Source of the DNA: C00003060 sp964440795 | Lineage (GTDB): Bacteria; Desulfobacterota; Desulfobacteria; Desulfobacterales; C00003060 | Direction: 5' to 3' | DNA length: 64,000 bases | NCBI GenBank assembly: GCA_964440795.1 | Contig: CAYTTQ010000005.1 | Location: 1-64,000 of the forward strand | In this document: positions 42,046-51,390 of the stretch, one piece after another | Layout of the letters: the number at the start of each line of letters is the position of its first letter | Position numbering within the stretch: position 1 is the first letter of the stretch | Program-made: the position numbers and the translations under genes | The notes under the pieces: generated by a model | Told to the model about the DNA's origin: nothing | The model's database searches: none | Seen by the model: only the letters and a program-made list of their open reading frames with translations

Positions 42046-43218
42046 TCAGATGGCGGGGAGGGCCACGATAAAGGTCGTCCCCTGACCTTCCCGGCTGTCG
42101 AACCCGATGGTTCCCCCCAGGTTATTGATAATGTTTTGGCAAATGGACAAGCCTAGGCCGGTTCCTTTTCCGGGAGGTTTCGTCGTATAAAAAAGGCTAA
42201 ACACATCAGGCTGTATGGCTTTCGGTATTCCCCCGCCGTTATCTTCAATACGTATTTCAATCTCAGAGTCGACACGTGCCGTCGTTAACTTAACATAGCC
42301 GCCGGTTTCCCGATTTTCCGAAACCGCGTGAATCGCGTTGGTAATCAGATTGACAAACACCTGTTCCGACAGTACTGGATCGGATACGACGGAAAGCGGT
42401 GTTTCGGGGAAGTCAAATTCGACCTCGACACTGGCGTGTTTAAGTTCCGATCGCAACAGCTCCACGGTCTCTCGAAGTAGGGCATGGACATCCAGTTCAA
42501 CCTTGGACGGCGCCGAATCCCGCACAAAATCGAGCAGCTTGTGAGTAATGTTTCGGCACCGCTTGGTCTGAGCGTTGATTTTGTGGACGGTATCCAGCAG
42601 CTCTTGACGATCCTCCGGTTTTAGCCCTTCGGTATCGCTGATTATTTCTTCAGCCCACCCGGAAGCCTCATTAATTATCGCCAGTGGATTGTTGATTTCA
42701 TGGGCCAGGCCTGAAGCCATGCGACCCATTTCCGCCAAGCGGTCAATTTGCACCAAGTCTTCCTGAAGCTTTTTCCAATGCGTTACGTCCTGACAGACAC
42801 CGATCGTGCCGACTCTATTGTTTTTACGGTTGATCAGTTCCATCAAACAGACATGGCAATCCACCGGCCGCCCGTCTTTATGGCGAAAGATCACGCCTGC
42901 ACAACTGGCCTTGCCGTCCTTCTGACACTGCTCCATCAAGGCTTCAAAGGCGTCCGGATCTTGAGCCAAGTCTCGAACCGGTCGGCCGATAACCTCTTCC
43001 ATGGTGTACCCCAGGGAGTTTTCCGCCCCCTTGCTGAAGGATACGACCAAACCGGTCACTTCCGTCATGAAAATCATGTCGGTGGAATTTTGTAAAACGG
43101 AATGGAGATATTTCCGGGTCTGGTCCAGCTCTACCTTATAGCTGGCAACCTCTCTGGCAAGCTTTCTTAATTCATCTGGTACCGAACTAGTCGATTCCAT
43201 AGATTCTGCGTAGCTCAA
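42046..43218 (-). CDS. PAS-domain histidine kinase
   Basis: 390 residues, cytosolic. N-terminal coiled segment, one PAS domain (about 35-148, LQNSTDMIFMTEVTGLVVSFSKGAENSLGY), HisKA with H173 (MASGLAHEINNPLA) and HATPase_c (NLITNAIHAV, DNGGGIP, GKGTGLGLSIC). No transmembrane segment. It follows the CBS-domain gene by 12 bp, behind a sigma54-type promoter. The response regulator at 41509 is convergent and a natural candidate partner. Confidence 0.93.
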   Translation of the reverse strand: MSYAESMESTSSVPDELRKLAREVASYKVELDQTRKYLHSVLQNSTDMIFMTEVTGLVVSFSKGAENSLGYTMEEVIGRPVRDLAQDPDAFEALMEQCQKDGKASCAGVIFRHKDGRPVDCHVCLMELINRKNNRVGTIGVCQDVTHWKKLQEDLVQIDRLAEMGRMASGLAHEINNPLAIINEASGWAEEIISDTEGLKPEDRQELLDTVHKINAQTKRCRNITHKLLDFVRDSAPSKVELDVHALLRETVELLRSELKHASVEVEFDFPETPLSVVSDPVLSEQVFVNLITNAIHAVSENRETGGYVKLTTARVDSEIEIRIEDNGGGIPKAIQPDVFSLFYTTKPPGKGTGLGLSICQNIINNLGGTIGFDSREGQGTTFIVALPAI

Positions 43219-43230
43219 TCTTTGGCCCGA

Positions 43231-43716
43231 TCAGGGGGCCACAGCCTTTGTGGCCTGGAACACCTCTCCAATAAGGGCGTCTTTCAAGATTATTCCCACC
43301 ACTGATTGTTCCGCAACCACGGGGAGCCAATCCGTGCCCTGCAAGTGCATCAGATGAACCGCCTCCGTTAAGGTACCGGTTTCGTGGATTACCCGCGTAA
43401 CCGGAGACATGACATCCGCGACGGCGTTACCGAAAACAGCCTCACATTCCTCCTGAAACTGGCCCTGCCAGAATATGGGGAGTTCATCCGCCGGCTCTCG
43501 GGAAGACTCCATGTGACTGAGAAGCGTTTCGGGCGACAACATCCCGAGAATCTCTTCTTTCTGATCGACCACCTCCACCACCAACAAAAAAGCGGGCAAC
43601 CCCTGGTACTTTCTGGTTTTTAAAACCTTGACGGCATGGCCGACCTTTTCTTGGGGGGATATATGCGAAAAGGCTTCCAAAGAAAGCATTAAATCTTTTA
43701 TACGCTTTTCCGCCAT
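43231..43716 (-). CDS. CBS-domain-pair protein
   Basis: 161 residues from ATG 43716; seven more codons upstream are open. Two CBS repeats (about 5-65 and 108-155; VADVMSPVTRVIHETGTLTEAVHLMHLQGTDWLPVV) that would bind adenine nucleotides. No catalytic domain. In one transcript with the PAS kinase, so it may report energy charge to it (inference). Confidence 0.85.
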   Translation of the reverse strand: MAEKRIKDLMLSLEAFSHISPQEKVGHAVKVLKTRKYQGLPAFLLVVEVVDQKEEILGMLSPETLLSHMESSREPADELPIFWQGQFQEECEAVFGNAVADVMSPVTRVIHETGTLTEAVHLMHLQGTDWLPVVAEQSVVGIILKDALIGEVFQATKAVAP

Positions 43717-43776
43717 ATGGCGTCTCCCGTTACCCAAGCCTGAATGATGGAGGCTCCCTCGCTACAGTGAGGACTA

Positions 43777-43792
43777 AGCAAGCCACGTGCCA
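43777..43792 (-). promoter_or_regulatory. sigma54 (-24/-12) promoter of the CBS-kinase operon
   Basis: On the minus strand TGGCACGTGGCTTGCT matches TGGCACR-N4-TTGCW at every position. It lies 61 bp before the CBS gene start, pointing at it. It is the second such site in 4 kb, with the activator gene between them. The rest of 43793-44018 has a G8 run and no gene that I can support. Confidence 0.85.
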
Positions 43793-44018
43793 CTAAGCTC
43801 ACAGCCCGCAAAAGAACTTAAGGATTTAACTTTACAGGCACTTCTAAAACATCGCCGCTAAAAAGGGGGGGGTGTACAGAATGGGCAAAAACCTGCCGCT
43901 AGCCACGTAACGAGATCTATGGACGGACGGTGAAGCGAGGGCGTCGATGTGGATCCTCAATGTACGGACGCAAAAAACGCATCATGGGAGCGATCGGTGG
44001 TATGGCATTTTTCCCTCA

Positions 44019-46112
44019 TCACGCCGGTTTTGGCGGTTCAGGGGGCTTATTTATCAGAAGCCGCAACCCGCAACGCAGACAGCGATTCGCTTCAGACCGA
44101 GCGGTCTCTTCGTCAAAAACGGCTTCCACTTCAGGAAATGACGGACGTATTCTTTGATCGATGGGGATGGTCTGCACCTTCGCTCTGGCCAGCGCCGAAA
44201 AGTCGTCAACGGTCCCCAAGCAGCCGTCCGGCGTTTCGATGCGCGCAATGGGCTCAAATATCTCTCCGGTTCCACCCAAGTACTTGTCAATGTCCACAGC
44301 CGCCGCCTGTCCCTGCTTTATCGCTCCCACCACCGTGGCGGGACCGGTTACGGCATCTCCCCCGGCAAAGAGACCGGGCCGCTTACAAGACGATGCCCCG
44401 CCCCCTTCTGTTCGTATTCGTCCCCGATCATCCGTGTCCGCACAAAGGCTTGCGGGTATTTCCGAACGCTGCCCGATCGCCATAATCAAATAGTCGAGTT
44501 CCAACCCGAACCGAGACCCTTCCACAGGAATCGGCTTTCGTCGGCCACTGGCATCCGGACTCCCCAATTCCATATGTATACAGTCGACGTTGATTTTACC
44601 GTTCGACTGCGTAACCGCCACCGGTGCGGTAAGATAACGGAAAGCCACACCTTCTTCCTGGGCCGCGCCTATCTCATGGGCAAATGCGGGCATTTCTTCA
44701 CGGGTGCGCCGATACAAAAGGGTCACATTCGTCACCCCGATTCTGAGCAGACTCCGAGACACATCCACCGCTACATTGCCCCCACCGACCACGGCAACGG
44801 ATTGTCCCAATTCAACGTTTTCCCCTAAATTGATCTGATAGAGCACGTCAATGCCGTCGAGCACACGAGGAGAGTCACCGCCGGGAATATTCATGTGGAC
44901 ACCCTTGGGGGCACCGGGGGCCAAAAAAACCGCATCCGCCCCCTCCTGAAAGAGACGGTCCACCGATTCGATTTTAGTATTCGTTCTTATGTCGACGCCC
45001 AATTCGGTGATGGCTTGAATCTCGCAATCCAACGCCTCATCGGGCAACCGATATGGCGGAATACCCGCTCGCATCATCCCGCCCGCTTTGGGGCCCATTT
45101 CATAGACGACGATGTCGTGTCCTTTTTTTCTTAAAAACCATGCAGCCGTCAACCCGGCCGGACCACTTCCGACAATGGCTACGTGCTTCCCGGTATCCGG
45201 GCTCACGGTTATCTTGTCCTTCCAATCGCCGGAATCCGTCTCGGCCACATATCGCTTCAGATCCTTGATGCAGATGGCCTCATTGACTTCACGTCGGCGG
45301 CAGACGTCCTCACACGGATGTGGGCACACACATCCCAACGACAAGGGGAACGGCACCTTTTCCCGAATGACATTCAACGCATCTTGATACCGTTGCCCGG
45401 CGATCAGGTTGACATACCGGGGCACATCAATACCGGCGGGACAGGCCACCCGACAAGGCACCAGGGTGTTTTCACGATTTTGGGCATCTACCGGCTGTTT
45501 TTCCCGCAAAGCCCCGGTCGGACACACTTCCACACATGCCCCACAAAAACGGCACACCGTTTCCCGCAAGGGCCGATCATAACTTGTAGCCACATAACTT
45601 TTAATGCCCCGATTGGCCAGGCCGATGGCGCTGATTCCCCGAATCTCTTTACAAGCCCGATGACAACGTCCACAGAGAATACACAAATTAAGGTCCCGAA
45701 TGAACAGGGGGTCATCTTCGTGTACGGGAACCTGCTTTCGTTCGGGAACAAAGCCGGGTAGTACATCTTTAAGACCGATATAATCGACGACCTTCTTGAA
45801 CTGGGTTCCTTCGCGCAGCTCGTCTTCGGGACATTCCGTGAGGAGCAACCATATCAGGTCCTGTCGCAGTTGCCTGAGTTTTTCCGTATCCGTTCTAACG
45901 ATCATCCCCTCCGTGGCCTGAACGGTGCACGAGGGCGGCAAGCCTCTCATTCCGTCGATTTCCACGACACAGAGCCGACACGCACCCAACGGCTCCAAGT
46001 CCGGATGGTAACATAAATTGGGAATATAGATGCCTGCACCGAGACATGCCTCCAGGACGGTGGCACCGGCTTCAGCTTGAATATCTTTGCCGTCTACATT
46101 GATGGTAACCAT
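44019..46112 (-). CDS. NuoG-N-terminus / GltD-NfnB-like FAD oxidoreductase fusion
   Basis: 697 residues. A 2Fe-2S ferredoxin domain (1-80: CYHPDLEPLGACRLC) is followed by a NuoG-type His/Cys 4Fe-4S region and a 2x4Fe-4S ferredoxin (CILCGRCHRACKE; CRFCGACVEVCPTG). From about residue 215 a GltD-type module follows: CRVACPAGIDVPRYV, CPHPCEDVCRR, VAIVGSGPAGLTAAWFLRKKG (FAD) and VAVVGGGNVAVDVSRSL (NAD(P)). It ends with NRCLRCG and a Pro-rich tail. Third gene of nuoE-nuoF-this. It replaces the catalytic NuoG/hydrogenase subunit with a flavoprotein, so the complex probably moves electrons between NADH, ferredoxin and NADPH or another carrier (inference). Confidence 0.92.
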   Translation of the reverse strand: MVTINVDGKDIQAEAGATVLEACLGAGIYIPNLCYHPDLEPLGACRLCVVEIDGMRGLPPSCTVQATEGMIVRTDTEKLRQLRQDLIWLLLTECPEDELREGTQFKKVVDYIGLKDVLPGFVPERKQVPVHEDDPLFIRDLNLCILCGRCHRACKEIRGISAIGLANRGIKSYVATSYDRPLRETVCRFCGACVEVCPTGALREKQPVDAQNRENTLVPCRVACPAGIDVPRYVNLIAGQRYQDALNVIREKVPFPLSLGCVCPHPCEDVCRRREVNEAICIKDLKRYVAETDSGDWKDKITVSPDTGKHVAIVGSGPAGLTAAWFLRKKGHDIVVYEMGPKAGGMMRAGIPPYRLPDEALDCEIQAITELGVDIRTNTKIESVDRLFQEGADAVFLAPGAPKGVHMNIPGGDSPRVLDGIDVLYQINLGENVELGQSVAVVGGGNVAVDVSRSLLRIGVTNVTLLYRRTREEMPAFAHEIGAAQEEGVAFRYLTAPVAVTQSNGKINVDCIHMELGSPDASGRRKPIPVEGSRFGLELDYLIMAIGQRSEIPASLCADTDDRGRIRTEGGGASSCKRPGLFAGGDAVTGPATVVGAIKQGQAAAVDIDKYLGGTGEIFEPIARIETPDGCLGTVDDFSALARAKVQTIPIDQRIRPSFPEVEAVFDEETARSEANRCLRCGLRLLINKPPEPPKPA

Positions 46113-46124
46113 TTTTAAATTTCC

Positions 46125-47879
46125 TCACCGGATCGCCATAAACTCACAGGCCAATATACAGGATTTACATTTTATACATTTTTCTTTGTCGATCTTGGCA
46201 TACGACTTTTTCTTCCAGGTGACGGCCTCTGCAGGACACACGTGGGCACACCGCCCACACTTCGTGCACTTGGTTTCATCCACCTCAAAGTGTAACAAGG
46301 CCGTACAGACATGCGCTGGGCATTCCCGTTGCTCAACATGGGCTTCATATTCATCCCCAAAGTACCTGAGCGTGGTGAGCACTGGATTGGGAGCCGTGTT
46401 TCCCAGACCGCAAAGGGAGGTATTCTTTATCGTCTCGGACATGCTTTGGAGAAAACCGATGTGTTCTGTTTTACCCCTACCTTCGGTAATTTCCGTCAAC
46501 ACCTCGTGAAGTCTTTTGAGGCCGACGCGACAAGGAACACACTTACCGCACGACTCCTCCACCGTGAAGTTAAGGAAGTATCGGGCCACATCCACCATAC
46601 ACGTCTTGGCATCCACCACAATAATGCCGCCCGAACCCATGATCGCCCCGGTTTCATTAATCGATTGATAGTCGATGGGCAGATCATGAAGGTCGGCGGG
46701 AATACATCCGCCGGAGGGCCCGCCCATTTGCACCGCCTTTACCCCCGCTCGCTTGTTTAGAGGGCCACCCCCGGGACCGAATACAAGGTCATGGATAGAG
46801 GTTCCCATTGGAACTTCCACCAGGCCCGTATTTTTGATCTTCCCCGCCAAGGCAAACACCTTGGTCCCCTTTGATTTTTCGGTACCGATGCCGGCGAACC
46901 ATCCGGCCCCTCGGGTAACGATATGCCTGACATTGGCCAGGGTTTCAACATTGTTGATGTTTGTCGGCTTGCCGTACAAGCCCTTCTGAGCCGGAAAGGG
47001 TGGCCGTACCCGGGGCATGCCCCGCTGGCCCTCAATCGAGGCCATCAGGGCCGTTTCCTCCCCGCAAACAAAGGCACCGGCGCCCTGAACGATCGACACC
47101 TCAAAAGAAAAGTCCGTTCCCAGAATATTCGCGCCGAGCAAGCCCTCGTGTCTGGCTTGATCGATGGCAATGTTAAGGCGCTTCACCGCTAAGGGGTACT
47201 CCGCCCGACAGTAGATATATCCCTCCGAAGAGCCCATGGCATAGGCACCGATGGCCATCCCCTCCAATACTGCATGAGGGTCGCCTTCCAGGACGCTCCT
47301 GTCCATAAATGCGCCCGGATCGCCTTCGTCGGCGTTACAAATCATATATTTAATGTCTCCCGGTGCCGCCCTGGCAAACTGCCACTTCAACCCCGTACTA
47401 AACCCGGCGCCACCCCGGCCGCCGAGGCCTGAATCCTTCACTTGCGCTATTACTTCATCAGGCGTCATCTCTAGGGCCTTAACCAGGGCCTCATAGCCAC
47501 CGACCGCCCGGTATTGGTCTATACGCTCCGGATCAATCTCTCCACAGTTGGCGAGGACCACCCGCATTTGTCCCTCAAAAAACCGTTCATAATCCTTACC
47601 GGCCAGCCGATTGTCGACACACACCCCGTCTCGAAGATGCTGTGTCACAATAGTGGAAACATCCTCGGCGGTTACGTATTCATAGGTCACCCGTTGGTCA
47701 TCTTCAAATACGATATCGACGAGGACGTCCCTGAAAAGGCCTCTGTCCCCCACCCTAACCACCTCATAATCGCTCGTCAGGCCCTGGTGGATCAGTTCCC
47801 TTTCAAATGCTTCCGCCACATCAAGCGCGCCGGCGGAAATCCCACTGGAACCCGTACAGATCAAAATCCTGTTCGCCAT
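46125..47879 (-). CDS. nuoF: NuoF-like NADH dehydrogenase subunit with C-terminal ferredoxin
   Basis: 584 residues. N-terminal thioredoxin-like domain (1-115), then the FMN/NADH domain (GLGGRGGAGFSTGLKW; NADEGDPGAFMDR; GAGAFVCGEETALMASIEGQRG), the 4Fe-4S site (ESCGKCVPCRVG) and a C-terminal two-cluster ferredoxin (CTKCGRCAHVCP; CIKCKSCILACE). The thioredoxin-like domain keeps only the first Cys (ICTGSSG) and appears to have lost its 2Fe-2S ligands. Resembles HndC/HydB of NAD-linked hydrogenases. Confidence 0.94.
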   Translation of the reverse strand: MANRILICTGSSGISAGALDVAEAFERELIHQGLTSDYEVVRVGDRGLFRDVLVDIVFEDDQRVTYEYVTAEDVSTIVTQHLRDGVCVDNRLAGKDYERFFEGQMRVVLANCGEIDPERIDQYRAVGGYEALVKALEMTPDEVIAQVKDSGLGGRGGAGFSTGLKWQFARAAPGDIKYMICNADEGDPGAFMDRSVLEGDPHAVLEGMAIGAYAMGSSEGYIYCRAEYPLAVKRLNIAIDQARHEGLLGANILGTDFSFEVSIVQGAGAFVCGEETALMASIEGQRGMPRVRPPFPAQKGLYGKPTNINNVETLANVRHIVTRGAGWFAGIGTEKSKGTKVFALAGKIKNTGLVEVPMGTSIHDLVFGPGGGPLNKRAGVKAVQMGGPSGGCIPADLHDLPIDYQSINETGAIMGSGGIIVVDAKTCMVDVARYFLNFTVEESCGKCVPCRVGLKRLHEVLTEITEGRGKTEHIGFLQSMSETIKNTSLCGLGNTAPNPVLTTLRYFGDEYEAHVEQRECPAHVCTALLHFEVDETKCTKCGRCAHVCPAEAVTWKKKSYAKIDKEKCIKCKSCILACEFMAIR

Positions 47880-47916
47880 TCACATATCCTCTTTCAATTG
47901 CGTATTTCCGTCGCAA

Positions 47917-48387
47917 TCATTCCTTGCACCGGCATTCCTCTACCAGCACTTTGCTTTTGGCAATCGAAGACTTTCCGTAAAGCTTGTCATCGATATTGAT
48001 CACCGGGGCCATGCCACAACATCCCAAACAAGCCACCGTTTCCAGAGTGAACATCCCGTCATGTGTTGTTTCGCCTACCGAAACGTCGAGCGTGGTCTTA
48101 AGTTGTTCCAGGATCTCCCGACCACCCATTATATAGCACGCCGTCCCTTGACAGGCCCGGATCGTATGTTTTCCCCGTGGTGTGAGATAAAACTGCGAAT
48201 AGAAGGTGAGGACACCGTACGTGTCAACGGCGGGAATCCCGAATTCTTCGTAGATCAATTCCACCACCCCGGGGGGAACGTAGCCGAAGGTTTCCTGGAT
48301 GTCCTGTAATAGGGGAATTAGGATTCCTTTCTTGTTCCTGTAAAAATCGAGTACCGGCCTAAGCTGAGAAAGATCTATGTCCGCCAT
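47917..48387 (-). CDS. nuoE: NuoE-like 2Fe-2S subunit
   Basis: 156 residues. The thioredoxin-like fold has cluster ligands RACQGTACYIMGG and VACLGCCGMAPV (C-x4-C ... C-x3-C), all present. The N-terminal helical region (LIPLLQDIQETFGYVPPGVVELI) is typical of NuoE/HndA. First gene of the three-gene set; 37 bp to nuoF. No hydrogenase or formate dehydrogenase gene adjoins it. Confidence 0.95.
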   Translation of the reverse strand: MADIDLSQLRPVLDFYRNKKGILIPLLQDIQETFGYVPPGVVELIYEEFGIPAVDTYGVLTFYSQFYLTPRGKHTIRACQGTACYIMGGREILEQLKTTLDVSVGETTHDGMFTLETVACLGCCGMAPVINIDDKLYGKSSIAKSKVLVEECRCKE

Positions 48388-48562
48388 GTCACGCTCCTTA
48401 CCAAACGTTGCCCCCCCGAATAGAGGGATATTTCTTAATCCATATCACTATCTTTCCTTCAGGTCCAGGCCTTCGATTCTTGGAACGCCTGTTCCGGCCG
48501 GCAGTGGTCGTTTTTCCGCTCTTGGCTTACACCTTATCAAAGCTCACCCGGGAGCATCGCAT

Positions 48563-49975
48563 CTACCCCTTACCCCGCATCATGGCCAAGACCGCACCGA
48601 TGATCGCCACCCCCGCGGCGGCTACCAGGGACAACCTGAACGCCGACATGAACGCCGGTTCCAAAGAATCCGTGTAACTCCGGAAGGTCTCCCCACCAGT
48701 GAGACGGGAAAAGGTACTATTGAAAATGGCCCCGGCTTGGGCTACGCCGATCACCATACCCAGATTACGAGCCATGGCCACCGTGGCCGCGGCGGTCCCA
48801 CGTCGGGCTACCGGTACGGCCGTCATGGCCGCAGAGCTGTTCGGTGGTAAAAAGACCGCCGTTCCGATTCCGATCAATGCCAAACGCCAAAGAATTTGCG
48901 TGATCGACGCCGAAGCGGCGAGTCCCGATAGGGCAAAAAGCCCCGCAGCCAAAAATATCATCCCCACCGTGCAAAGGGACCTGGATCCCAGAAAGTCATA
49001 GATCCATCCTGAAAGGGGGGAAAGAAAGAAAAGAAAGACAAACGGGGTCACCATGATCATTCCCACCGTGTCTACGCCGAACCCGCACGGATGAACCAGA
49101 TAAAAAGGCATGAGGAATACCACGGCAAAAAGGGTAATAAACAGCATCACGGCACTCATGACCGGAAACGTAAACAAACGAATGGTGAACAGGGAAAGGT
49201 CCATGACGGGACAGGGAATCCGCTTTTCCGCATGTATAAAAACCCCCAACGAGACGATCCCTATAACCGCCAGGGCAAGGGTCCGAAGGGATGCATACCC
49301 CCAGGAATATCCATGACTGAGGCAAACCAGCAAAGCGGCGAGAGAAAACACCAGCAACAATGCCCCGACCCAATCAAACCTTTCTTCAACACCTTGATCA
49401 GCGTGGCCTCCCCGAAGAAGCCTGGAGATAACCAAGGCGGACACCAGTCCGATGGGGACATTGACATAGAAGATAACCGGCCAGGGAAACAGATGCAACA
49501 ACACCCCACCCAAGGCGGGACCCGCCGTTAACCCGGCGGCGACAACGGTGCCCACCATACCGAGCGCCTTGCCACGTTGCGAGGCCGGAAAGGTATCCAC
49601 GATCAAGGCCGGCGTGCATGCCATGATCATGGAAGCACCCACACCCTGCACGAGGCGAAAAGCAATGAGCCAAGGCGCGCTTTGAGCAAGGCCGCAAAGC
49701 AGAGAAGCAATGGAAAAAACGATCAATCCCCGGCTATACACCCACCTCCTACCTCGGATATCACTCAGTCTCCCAAAATTGAGGAGAAGGGAGGAAACGG
49801 TCAGCAAGTAGATCACCACCACCCATTCCATTGTCGATAAAGGCACATTGAAGTCTTCCATGATGGTCGGCAGGGCCACGTTGACGATACTGCTGTCTAA
49901 AGTGGACATAAAGATGCCGATGGCCACAAAACAAAAGACCAGCCATTTGCTCGGTTGTCTTAAGTCGTTTTCCAT
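48563..49975 (-). CDS. MFS transporter, DHA2 (EmrB/QacA) family
   Basis: About 14 membrane helices, 470 residues from ATG 49975 (an ATG at 50026 would add 17). FMSTLDSSIVNVALPTIMEDFNV is the DHA2 N-terminal motif, GRLSDIRGRRWVYSRG motif A, and RLVQGVGASMIMACTPALI motif C-type. Probably an H+-coupled drug exporter. No EmrA partner or regulator beside it. Confidence 0.9.
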   Translation of the reverse strand: MENDLRQPSKWLVFCFVAIGIFMSTLDSSIVNVALPTIMEDFNVPLSTMEWVVVIYLLTVSSLLLNFGRLSDIRGRRWVYSRGLIVFSIASLLCGLAQSAPWLIAFRLVQGVGASMIMACTPALIVDTFPASQRGKALGMVGTVVAAGLTAGPALGGVLLHLFPWPVIFYVNVPIGLVSALVISRLLRGGHADQGVEERFDWVGALLLVFSLAALLVCLSHGYSWGYASLRTLALAVIGIVSLGVFIHAEKRIPCPVMDLSLFTIRLFTFPVMSAVMLFITLFAVVFLMPFYLVHPCGFGVDTVGMIMVTPFVFLFFLSPLSGWIYDFLGSRSLCTVGMIFLAAGLFALSGLAASASITQILWRLALIGIGTAVFLPPNSSAAMTAVPVARRGTAAATVAMARNLGMVIGVAQAGAIFNSTFSRLTGGETFRSYTDSLEPAFMSAFRLSLVAAAGVAIIGAVLAMMRGKG

Positions 49976-50130
49976 AAATGAAGTCCGGTCTGCAAATATA
50001 TCCAGAACCTCATAACACAATGCCATAAGCGGATAAAGGGCATCGCCGGGGTATTGTCAGGAAACTCCCGGCGTGTTATCATGTGGGCGCAGTCATTCAG
50101 TGAAATATCCCCAGAGCTTACGAGGTAGCC

Positions 50131-50406
50131 ATGAAGACCCGGTTGATTGAAATGCTTTGCCCCAAGTCGTTTATGCACGATGAGAAACCGATATACACGC
50201 TGGCCTCCGGCCGCCGGAGCCAATATTATATCAATTGCAAGCCCACGACGTTACATCCCAAAGGCATGTTTCTGGTGGGACACCTGGTACTGGAGCGCAT
50301 TAAGGATCCCCATGTGGAAGGCGTCGGTGGCCTTACTTTCGGCGCCGATCCGGTGGCCATGGCAACCGCCTTTGCCTCCTACCTGGAGAAAAGTGGACGA
50401 ATATAG
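50131..50406 (+). pseudogene. pyrE: Orotate phosphoribosyltransferase, N-terminal remnant
   Basis: The first ~88 codons are clear PyrE (IYTLASGRRSQYYINCKPTTLHPKG ... VGGLTFGADPVAMATA). It then stops at residue 91, before the catalytic lysine loop and the PRPP-binding motif (VDDVxTTG-type), where a normal enzyme has about 190 residues. No continuation exists in any frame downstream; a J-domain gene starts 2 bp later. The fragment cannot bind PRPP properly. Confidence 0.82.
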
Positions 50407-50407
50407 C

Positions 50408-51160
50408 GTGAAAGAAGACGGTATCAAACAGGCCGCTCGAAACGACCTGCCGGCGGTACAAAACCATATGGGTGGACGCATCTGTCTCGCCTGTGGGTGT
50501 ACCCCCCTGCCCAAGCGAAGGCGGCGGTATTGTAGTGATAAATGCAAACAGCGCCTCGATTTTGCACTTTACATCTGCACAGGGCTCTTACAGGCCTTGC
50601 GTTGCCGATATGCCGCTTTTTCCTACACGTCAAGCATCCTGATTTTGGATGTATTGCCCGTCGGCTCGGAGGTCATCTCCCGGTTTGTATGGCAACGAAA
50701 CGGGGCGGGCAAAGTGGCCGACGAACTGCTGCAAATGGTTGATCATGCCGGTCGACAATGGTACCGGAAGGAAAGTGAAACCGGTTCGAGTTGGTGGGCG
50801 TCACAACATCTGCTGGATGAAACTCTTCGCAAAGACATCCCCGTGAACACGGTCGTTCCTGTCTCCAAAAAGAGGCCCCAACTCAACGAGGCTCAGACAC
50901 GGGCCCTGAAGCTTTTAAAACTGACCAAGGAACAGATTTTGTCCGGTAACGGGGTGGAGTCACTGAAATCGGCATACAGAAAAAAAGCCAAACAACACCA
51001 TCCGGACAAAGGCGGTATGCGCAGCCGTTTCGTCCGTATCAACGAGGCCCATGCCCAACTCTTGAACTGGGCCAAAAACCCAAAATTCTCTTCCAAGGCG
51101 GCCCTCTACAACAGCTGGTGTTACGATGCCGCCAAAGCACGCTGGGTGCCGCCGGCCTAA
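50408..51160 (+). CDS. Zinc-ribbon / J-domain protein
   Basis: About 250 residues from GTG 50408 (ATG 50468 is an alternative). An N-terminal zinc-ribbon-like motif (CLACGCTPLPKRRRRYCSDKC, ligands C26, C29, C42, C46) is followed by a middle region of no known family and a C-terminal J domain with LKSAYRKKAKQHHPDKGG (HPD at 198-200) and a helix FVRINEAHAQLLNW. J domains stimulate Hsp70 (DnaK). The J domain is at the C-terminus, unlike DnaJ. The frame continues upstream opposite to the pyrE reading but is not coding there. Confidence 0.82.
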   Translation: MKEDGIKQAARNDLPAVQNHMGGRICLACGCTPLPKRRRRYCSDKCKQRLDFALYICTGLLQALRCRYAAFSYTSSILILDVLPVGSEVISRFVWQRNGAGKVADELLQMVDHAGRQWYRKESETGSSWWASQHLLDETLRKDIPVNTVVPVSKKRPQLNEAQTRALKLLKLTKEQILSGNGVESLKSAYRKKAKQHHPDKGGMRSRFVRINEAHAQLLNWAKNPKFSSKAALYNSWCYDAAKARWVPPA

Positions 51161-51390
51161 AGGCTCGCGGAAAGGGCGTCTTCGCCTGTGTTTGTTGGGA
51201 CCAACATGGACATTGGCTGACCGAGCCTTCCCATGACTCACCGCAACCATGAGGTACTCTACCCAACGGCGTCGATGTCAACGTGTTGACAAATCAGGAG
51301 CATATAGACCATTTACCCGGCCCGCCACCGGGAACCCCGCCGCCCCCTAAACACTCAACTGATTGATGTTGCTAGATAAATATAACTGTA

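Noticed and set aside
50147..50407. Upstream extension of the J-domain frame through the pyrE remnant
   Set aside because: The pyrE frame in this stretch is clearly the coding one; the J-protein frame becomes protein-like only after about 50408.
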